Shown here: one piece after another, positions 58,045 through 64,000 of the stretch
How positions within the stretch are numbered: position 1 is the stretch's first letter
Layout: each line of letters begins with the position of its first letter
Source: Paracerasibacillus soli
Lineage (GTDB): Bacteria; Bacillota; Bacilli; Bacillales; Amphibacillaceae
Assembly (NCBI RefSeq): GCF_034006335.1
Contig: NZ_JAWDIQ010000002.1
Reading direction: 5' to 3' (one strand)
DNA: 64,000 nucleotides
Program-made: the position numbers and the translations under genes
Notes under the pieces: model-generated
The model's input: the letters and a program-made list of their open reading frames with translations, nothing else
Databases searched by the model: none
Told to the model about the DNA's origin: nothing

Positions 58045-59580
58045 ACATCTACCACAGAGGGCGCGCGGAATTCTACCATGGAATGTGAGTCTTCTACCGC
58101 AGGGGGCGCGGAATTCTACCATAGAAAACGAATCTTCTACCATGGATTCGCGGACTTCTACCATAGAAAGCGAATCTTCTACCATGGATTCGAGAACTTC
58201 TACCATGGAATGCGAATCTTCTACATGGATTCCGCGAATTCTACCATCGAATGTGAGTCTTCTACCACGGTCGGCGCGGGGGCCACGTTTTGGAGCAGCT
58301 CTTCTGCCATGGGGCGTGGACTTCTACCATCAAAAGCCTATCTTCTACCACGGATTCGCGAACTTCTACCATAGAAAAACAGTCTTCTACCATGGATTCG
58401 AGAACTTCTACCATCGAATGTGAGTCTTCTACCACGGTCGGCGCGGGGGCCACGTTTTGGAGCAGCTCTTCTACCATGGATTCGCGAACTTCTACTATAG
58501 AAAGCGAATCTTCTACCACGGATTCGAGAACTTCTACCATCGAATGTGAGTCTTCTACCACGGATTCGTGAACTTCTACCATAGAAAGCGAATCTTCTAC
58601 CATGGATTCGAGATCTTCTACTATAGAAAGTGAGTCTTCTACCATGGATTCCGCGAACTTCTACCATGGAATGTGAGTCTTCTACCATGGTCGGCGCGGG
58701 GGCCACGTTTTGGAGCAGCTCTTCTGCCATGGGGGCGTGGACTTCTACCATCAAAAGCCTATCTTCTACCACGGATTCGCGAACTTCTACCATAGAAAAC
58801 GAGTCTTCTACCATGGATTCGAGAACTTCTACCATAGAAAACGATTCTTCTACCATGGATTCGAGAACTTCTACCATAGAAAACGATTCTTCTACCATGG
58901 ATTCGAGAACTTCTACCATAGAAAGCGAATCTTCTACAACGGATTCCGCGTCTTCTACCATCGAAAGCGAATCTTCTACCATGGATTCGAGAACTTCTAC
59001 CATAGAAAGCGAATCTTCTACAACGGATTCGAGATCTTCTACCATAAAAAGCGAATCTTCTACCATGGATTCACAGACTTCTACTATAGAAAACGAATCT
59101 TCTACCATGGATTCGCTGTCTTCTACCATAGAAAGTGAATCTTCTACAACGGATTCGAGATCTTCTACCATCGAAAGCGCGTCTTCTACTATCATAAGTC
59201 AATCTTACTACCACGGATTCGCGGACTTCTACTATCAAAAGTCTATCTTCTACCACGGATTCGCGGACTTCTACCATCAAAAGCCGATCTTCTACCACGA
59301 ATCCCGCAGCTTCTACCATCAAAAGCGGATCTTCTACCACGAATCCCGCAGCTTCTACCATCAAAAGCGGATCTTCTACCACGGATTCCGCGTCTTCTAC
59401 CATCAAAAGTCAATCTTCTACCACGAATCCCGCAGCTTCTACCATCAAAAGCCGATCTTCTACCACGGATTCGCGAACTTCTACCATCAAAAGCGAATCT
59501 TCTACCACGAATCCCGCGTCTTCTACCATCAAAAGTCAATCTTCTACCACGAATCCCGCGTCTTCTACCATGGATCTTGA
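58045..59580 (+). repeat. array F of the CTTCTACCA repeat family (largest)
   Basis: About 1.54 kb, the longest array here. Alternating CTTCTACCA-TGGATTCGAGAA or -CGGATTCGCGAA and CTTCTACCA-TAGAAAGCGAAT or -TCAAAAGCGGAT, with the GC-rich unit (GGCGCGGGGGCCACGTTTTG) at about 58268, 58440 and 58695, as in array D. The left edge follows the xynB terminator. Local homogenisation is visible: near-identical dimers at 58800-58920 and 59280-59360. It contains long stop-free frames on both strands but no ribosome sites. Confidence 0.92.
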
Positions 59581-59858
59581 ATCCTCTACCACGCCCACAC
59601 TAAATTCTATATCTTATAAGTGGAATTCCCCAACAAAATCCATTTCTTCTAGAACCTTTGCCATACTACTTTTAGCCCATTTTTCTAAATAGTCAGTTAT
59701 AGTATTGCAATAATCAAGTAATTGGGTATTATTGGATATAACCTCAAAAAATTAGACTTCATTAACATAACTAAAATTTATATTGATATAAGCAGGCAAA
59801 TTAGTTTAAAACAACGAATACATTATTACTTTATCCATTATCAAAGGTGGTTATTTCG
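59581..59858. other. gap before the DUF1672 cluster, with an unidentified minus-strand ORF end
   Basis: A minus-strand frame of about 45 codons ends at TAA 59614 (contains NTQLLDYCNTITDYLEKWA and MAKVLEEMDFVGEF) but has no start or ribosome site. It may be the 3' remnant of a lost gene. TATTGGATATAA at about 59728 resembles the conserved leader of the later DUF1672 copies. Confidence 0.35.
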
Positions 59859-60798
59859 GTGAAAAGAAAATTCCCTATGTTGTTTATCGTTCTTTCAATG
59901 TTCCTCCTACTATTGCAAGCATGCAGTTTTTTAAATGCAACCAATAAAACGCAACACGCTAAGGAGGAAGAATTCAAAAAGACCGACTATGAAAAGGAAA
60001 ACTATGTCAGAGTTCAGGATTATACAGGTGAGGGATTTAAACTTCGTGATAGTAAAGAAAAAAATGGTGAAATTGCTCGTAACCAACAAGAGGTTGTGGA
60101 AAAAGGAGTAAAAGACTTCTTCCTTAAAAACTATCGTACGGAAGTGAAGATAAATAACATTGTCAGTGCAGTTGATGGTGCGGTTGTTTATGTTGAATCA
60201 GTAAAAGAACCTAAATTTCACACGTTTGCTATTGTACCTGTTAATAGTAAAAATAAAACTGTTTCCATCAATCGAATTTGGTCCTTAGAGGGAGAAGTGG
60301 AAAGTTCTCTCGCTACTGGACTGTATGTACTAGCTTTTCAAGGTGAATTCAGAAATTGGATAACTATCTCCAAGATGTTGTAGATAACCATCCAGTTGTT
60401 GGAATGTCAGAAGAGATGATAACAAATATTGGCGGTGAAGGTTATTTATCACCATATTATTTTATGTCACCTTTTGGGGATGCTTATGATCAGCTAGTAG
60501 CCGAATATCTGGAAAATCCCGAAATGTCCTCAGAAGAAGTGCGTGATTTTTTAAATAACCATAGCAATGAATTATACAAAATTAATATTACCATCGAGTT
60601 ATTTATGGAAGATGAATACACTTCACCAACCAACAGATTTTAGATGAAGTCGCAGCCAATATTGAAGAAATGGATGGTATTCCTGCAGGAGAATACTCCA
60701 TATTTATCCATGACAATTATATCGATAAGAAAAGAGGCGTCGGATTTAAGGAAAATACGCTCGAACGAACTAACCCAAATAAGATTAGAAAAGAATAG
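59859..60798 (+). CDS. DUF1672 family lipoprotein, copy 1 (two frameshifts)
   Basis: About 310-residue exported lipoprotein of the DUF1672 family. Signal MLFIVLSMFLLLLQACS with lipobox LLQAC. The conserved body shows DYEKENYVRVQDYTGEGFKLRDSKE, VDGAVVYVESVKEPKFHTFAIVPV, IWSLEGEVES, then NHPVVGMSEEMITNIGGEGYLSPYYF and the tail YIDKKRGVGFKENTLERTNPNK. Indels near 60350 and 60640 break it. GTG 59859 is chosen because AAAGGTGG is 8 nt upstream; the GTG at 59847 overlaps that site. First of four tandem paralogues. Confidence 0.88.
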
Positions 60799-60814
60799 AA
60801 GGAGGCTCAATTAA

Positions 60815-60850
60815 ATGAGTACAACTACACCACATGTGAATCATAGCTAG
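60815..60850 (+). pseudogene. lipase-like gene stub 1 (11 codons)
   Basis: ATG-initiated mini-frame MSTTTPHVNHS with AAGGAGG upstream, ending 89 bp before DUF1672 copy 2. The strong ribosome site and the VNH motif match the N-termini of the stubs at 61924 and 63082, so it is read as the remnant 5' end of the same gene type. Too short to identify alone. Confidence 0.4.
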
Positions 60851-60939
60851 TTTGTGTGCAAAGGCGATAATCTCAGGATTGGGGGATTTTTAAAATTTTT
60901 TAAAATATATCACAAACAACAATTTCACGAGGTGGATAC

Positions 60940-61873
60940 ATGAGGAAACTAACCTTCGTATTTATGGGTTTCTTAATAATATTTTCAGCTGGATGTCAAG
61001 CATTAGAAAAGAAACCAGATACACTACAAGCAGATGAAGAAAAAGTAAACAATTTAAAGAAACTGACTATCGAAAAGAAAACTATGTCAGAATTCAAGAT
61101 TATACAGGTCAAGGATATAAACTTAATAACAGCAAAAAAGTAAACGAAGAAATTGCCTGGAGCCATCAAGAAGAAATAGATAAGGCTGTAAAGGAATTCT
61201 TTCTTAAAAACTACCATACGAAAGTGCAAGTAAACAACATGGTGAGCGCTGCTGATGGTGCAGTTGTTTATGTGGAGTCAGTAAAAGAACCCAAATTCCA
61301 TACGTTTGCCATTGTTCCTATTCAGCGTAAGTCTGTGCTAATAAACAACATTTGGTCGTTAGAAGGTAAAGTAGAAGGGGCAATTGCTGGGAGTTTATAC
61401 GCGCTAGCTTTTGAAGAGGAGTTCCAAGTTTTAGACGACTACATACAAAGTATGTTAGAGAAGCATCCTATTGTTGGTAAACAGAATGAAATGATAAAAA
61501 ATATAGGTGATCAAGGCTATGTAACTTCATATTTTTTCCTAGCACCATTAAGTAAAGTTTATGATGAGTTAGTTGCAAAGTACTTAGAACAACCCACGAT
61601 TACAAAGCAGGAAATTAGAAAATTTTTACATACTCAAAAGGAAGAATTACACAGAATTAATGTCTCCATCGAATTTTATATGGAAGAAGAGTATACACAC
61701 CCAAATCAAGAGATTTTAGACGACATTGTTGCGGGACTTGAGGAATTGGAAGGGATTCCTCCTGGCTCCTATTCCGTACACTTAAACGATAACTACATAG
61801 ATAAAAGAAGAGGAATTGGAAAAAGAAAAATACAATTAAACAGAGTCATCCAAATAAAATTTTAAAGAAATAA
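60940..61873 (+). CDS. DUF1672 family lipoprotein, copy 2 (two frameshifts)
   Basis: Lipoprotein signal MRKLTFVFMGFLIIFSAGC with lipobox FSAGC. After an indel near 61065 follow DYTGQGYKLNNSKKVNEEIAW, MVSAADGAVVYVESVKEPKFHTFAIVP, NIWSLEGKVEGAIAGSLYALAFEEEF, KHPIVGKQNEMIKNIGDQGYVTSYFFLAP and GIPPGSYSVHLNDNYIDKRRG. A further indel in a run of A near 61828 hides the normal end ENTIKQSHPNKILKK at 61873. CGAGGTGG is 6 nt before ATG. Strongly similar to copies 1 and 3. Confidence 0.88.
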
Positions 61874-61923
61874 AAGATGAAGTATGTTGAAGAAAATCAA
61901 AGTAAATAGAGGGAGGTTTTATA

Positions 61924-62034
61924 TTGGTCACGGCTATTAATCATATTGATAGGGACCATTTTATTAGTAGTTTTAATAACCAAAGTGTAAATAGGGTGAA
62001 TGTGAAGGATACTTGGCATTTCAATTATTATTGA
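61924..62034 (+). pseudogene. lipase-like gene stub 2 (36 codons)
   Basis: TTG-initiated frame (VTAINHIDRDHFISSFNNQS, then SVNRVNVKDTWHFNYY) with a GGGAGG site. Its INHID...N-QSVN resembles VNINHVNTTDYTNIINQNVN of stub 3, so it is another truncated 5' end of that gene, stopped by TGA at 62034 and fused to the leader of copy 3. Confidence 0.5.
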
Positions 62035-62036
62035 AT

Positions 62037-62133
62037 ATTCTTGGATATAAGTATACTTAGGGATAGCTCTAAGTTTATCATGTTTAGGGGTTTTCAAATA
62101 TATCAAAATCAATGTATTTTGTGAGGTGTATAC
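62037..62133 (+). promoter_or_regulatory. conserved ~100-bp leader of DUF1672 copy 3
   Basis: Begins near TTGGATATAAGTATACTTAGGG-like sequence and ends TATTTTGTGAGGTGTATAC directly before ATG. The same blocks, in the same order, precede copy 4 (63607-63704). Copy 2 shares only the ribosome-site end. It likely contains the promoter and ribosome site. It moves with the gene during duplication. Confidence 0.6.
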
Positions 62134-63071
62134 ATGAGGAAATTAGCTCTAACATTTATGAGTTTCATAGTATTTTTAGGAGGTTGCCAAGCATTAGAAA
62201 AGAAACCAGATACACTACATGCAGACGATGAAAAAGTGAAGGCATTCAAAAAGACAGACTACGAGAAAGAAAACTATGTCAGGGTTTAGGATTATACGGG
62301 CGAAGGATTTGAACTTCGGGACAGTAAGAAGGATAATGGGGAAATTGCAGAACGACATCGGGATGATATAGAAAAGGCCGTCAAGAAACATTTTAATGAA
62401 AATTATCGGACAGAAGTAAAAACAAATAATTTAGTCAGTGTTGTCGATGGTGTTGCTGTTTACGTTGAATCTTTTGATAAACTGTCTTTCCATACTTTTG
62501 TTATTGTACCTATTAGCCTTAAGAACAGACTGTACATTATGACAAGATTTGGTCATTGGAGGGCGATGTGGAAAGAGCCATTGCTGGTGGTCTGTATGCC
62601 TTTGCATTTGAAGAGGAATTTAATCGTTTAGATAAATTTTTAGAAGAAAAAACCGAACAATTCCCTATCGTTGGAATTACAGAAGAAATGGTGAAGTATG
62701 TGGAAGCTGACGGATATACGACCCCCTACTATTTTCTAGCACCCTTTGGAGATGTATACGACAATATTGTCGAAAAAAATCTTGAAAACCCAGCAATCTC
62801 AAAAGAAGAAGTACGTACATTTTTAGAAAATAATCGTCAAGAGTTACACAAAGTAAATGTTGCTATTCAACTCTACATGAAGGAAGAATATACGGCTCCG
62901 GACAAAGAGATTCTTGAACAAATCGCGAGTGACATTGAAAATATGTCTGATATTCCATATGGTTCTTATTCCATACACTTAAATGATAATTATATCGATA
63001 AGAAAAGAGGTACGGGACTGAAAGATAACACGATCAGACGTAGTAACCAGAATAAGATTATTAAAAGATAA
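62134..63071 (+). CDS. DUF1672 family lipoprotein, copy 3 (nonsense codon and frameshift)
   Basis: Lipoprotein signal MRKLALTFMSFIVFLGGCQ with lipobox FLGGC. YVRV is followed by TAG where the paralogues have CAG (Gln) at about 62287. The frame then runs DYTGEGFELRDSKKDNGEIAERH and VDGVAVYVESFDKLSFHTFVIVPI; an indel near 62520 precedes KIWSLEGDVERAIAGGLYAFAFEEEF. The intact C-terminal half (62556-63071) has FPIVGITEEMVKYVEADGYTTPYYFLAPFGDVYDNIV and SIHLNDNYIDKKRGTGLKDN. A C-to-T change plus the indel suggests that this copy may really be inactive. Confidence 0.88.
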
Positions 63072-63081
63072 AGGAGGGTGC

Positions 63082-63460
63082 ATGTTGTCTGTAGTAAATA
63101 TTAACCATGTTAATACTACTGATTATACAAATATTATCAATCAGAATGTCAATGATGTCGATGAGAACCTTATCAGCGACCCTGATTTAAGTAAAATTAG
63201 CTGGTCATTATGCGTATATTAAGCCCAAAGAAGGTAGAATAATCGAAGTTGGTGGAACCGAATATGAAGTCATTGACGCTGTCTACAACCATGAAACCGG
63301 CCTTGACGCCTTCACCATAAAAAATGTAAACACAAAAGGATACCAGGACTTAATTGTCGTTTTCGTTGGGAGTGAACAACTTAGAGAAGATTGGCTTGAA
63401 ACGAGTGTGAATTTGTTAAGCAATCTCACCCCTAGGCAGCTTAAAGAAGCAATAAAGTAA
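63082..63460 (+). pseudogene. lipase-like toxin N-terminal fragment (stub 3, frameshifted)
   Basis: AAAGGAGGGTGC precedes ATG 63082. MLSVVNINHVNTTDYTNIIN and DVDENLISDPDLSK, then an indel near 63200, then AGHYAYIKPKEGRIIEVGG, EYEVIDAVYNHETGLDAFTI, YQDLIVVFVGSEQLREDWLE and SNLTPRQLKEAIK, stop 63460. This matches the N-terminal part of Gram-positive lipase-like alpha/beta hydrolases. The catalytic GxSxG region that would follow is absent. It directly follows a DUF1672 lipoprotein gene, as toxin and immunity genes do. The family call is from memory and not certain. Confidence 0.5.
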
Positions 63461-63606
63461 GTTAAAGAAGTTGAACGGGATTCTCTTTTAAACCACATCT
63501 TACTTTCAAAACGCAAGTACCCTCTTTACTACGGGTCTTCCTACGCATATCCTTTGCCTCATTTCTAAAATATTGCATAAGTTTACTTGCGCTTCGACTT
63601 CAATTG

Positions 63607-63704
63607 GATACTATTGGATATAGGTATACTTAGGGAAATCTCTAATTTCGCCATATCTAGTGGTTGTCAAATGTCAAAAACAATATATTTTGTGAGGTGT
63701 ATAC
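63607..63704 (+). promoter_or_regulatory. conserved leader of DUF1672 copy 4
   Basis: TATTGGATATAGGTATACTT...ATATTTTGTGAGGTGTATAC parallels the leader of copy 3 block by block. The preceding gap 63461-63606 shows no gene. A frame after 63461 (KEVERDSLLNH) may be a few more codons of the fragment. Confidence 0.55.
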
Positions 63705-64000
63705 ATGAGGATTTTAGCTTTAATATTTATGAGTTTCACAGTATTTTTAGGAGGTTGTCAAGCGATGGAAAAAAGCCAGATACGCTAAACACAGATGAAG
63801 AAAAGGTGAATGAATTTAAAAGGAATGATTATGAGAAAGAAAACTATGTCAGGGTTCAGGATTATACGGGCGAAGGCTATACTCTCCGTGACAGCAAGGA
63901 AAAAAACAGGGAAATAGCAATACAACATCAAGATGAAGTGGAAAAGGCAGTCAAGGAATTCTTTTTAACCAACTACCATTTAAATGTGGAAGTAAATAAT
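63705..64000 (+). CDS. DUF1672 family lipoprotein, copy 4 (partial, frameshifted)
   Basis: Begins MRILALIFMSFTVFLGGCQ (lipobox FLGGC). The run of A in GAAAAAAGCC is one short, so AMEK continues as SQIR-stop instead of KPDTLNTDEEKVNEFKRND. The alternate frame then encodes DYEKENYVRVQDYTGEGYTLRDSKEKNREIA and AVKEFFLTNYHLNVEVNN to the window edge. Its upstream context is identical in type to copy 3. More paralogues may follow beyond the window. Confidence 0.85.

Noticed and set aside
58338..59195. Long stop-free frames in arrays (Ser/Thr-rich on plus, VED-rich or RGRR-rich on minus), e.g. 285 and 316 codons
   Set aside because: They exist because the 21-bp period is a multiple of three. There is no ribosome site, several frames are open at once, and arrays C and E lose frame through 22-nt units.
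1..64000. tRNA, rRNA or known riboswitch
   Set aside because: No cloverleaf, rRNA-like stretch or recognisable aptamer was found by eye on either strand.

Overview
The window looks like chromosomal DNA of a low-GC, spore-forming Bacillaceae, possibly of the Oceanobacillus/Virgibacillus kind. The genus is inference. The grounds are a CwlJ-type cortex hydrolase, TagD/TagF/TagH wall-teichoic-acid functions, XylR and CcpA-type operators, lipoproteins with Gram-positive lipoboxes, and strong AGGAGG ribosome sites. About twenty conserved genes carry single-base indels, many in homopolymers. I read most of these as sequence or assembly errors rather than decay, and I annotate such loci as one gene each.

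Layout. 1-2055: pyruvate dehydrogenase E1 (pdhB, pdhA; minus strand). 2.8-7.2 kb: cwlJ-like, MBL-fold hydrolase, Lrp/AsnC regulator, methyltransferase, DUF1801 protein, ParB-like protein. 7.4-20 kb: cell-surface glycan block, with tagD, a phosphoglucomutase 3' remnant, tagH, a DUF6270 protein and a seven-gene minus-strand cluster. That cluster has rfbA and rfbB (dTDP-4-keto-6-deoxyglucose), a DegT aminotransferase, an ATP-grasp/HAD fusion, a TagF-like polymerase and a two-domain GT2, so it probably makes a dTDP-amino-sugar-containing wall polymer. It is bounded by an IS3 element. 23.2-24.4 kb: LysM-NlpC/P60 endopeptidase. 25.2-29.2 kb: MFS transporter, two SDRs and a MarR regulator with palindromic operators. 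29.6-32.4 kb: YcnK-like copper regulator, Sco lipoprotein and His-rich YtkA-like lipoprotein. 33.3-34.4 kb: NERD protein.

35.9-43.9 kb: sialic-acid catabolism (nanA, sugar ABC transporter, nanE, nanK-like ROK kinase, rpiR) with a cre box. 46.2-57.9 kb: aldo/keto reductase, then the xylose/xyloside regulon (xylB, xylA, DUF624 protein, ABC transporter, xylR, GH43 beta-xylosidase) with three XylR-type operators. 59.8-64 kb: four tandem DUF1672 lipoprotein genes, with short stubs of a lipase-like gene after the first three. This resembles an immunity-gene array left by a toxin locus.

The most unusual feature is a dispersed repeat family. Six intergenic arrays (24.5, 32.6, 34.6, 44.2, 45.3 and 58.0 kb; about 0.5-1.5 kb each) are built from alternating 21-22 bp half-units that start with CTTCTACCA. 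I do not recognise this family. Every array lies at the 3' side of a transcription unit, usually next to a terminator hairpin, and none lies between divergent promoters. Three other unrelated minisatellites (about 50-60, 77 and 43 bp units) occupy further intergenic gaps, so this chromosome appears prone to intergenic tandem-repeat expansion.
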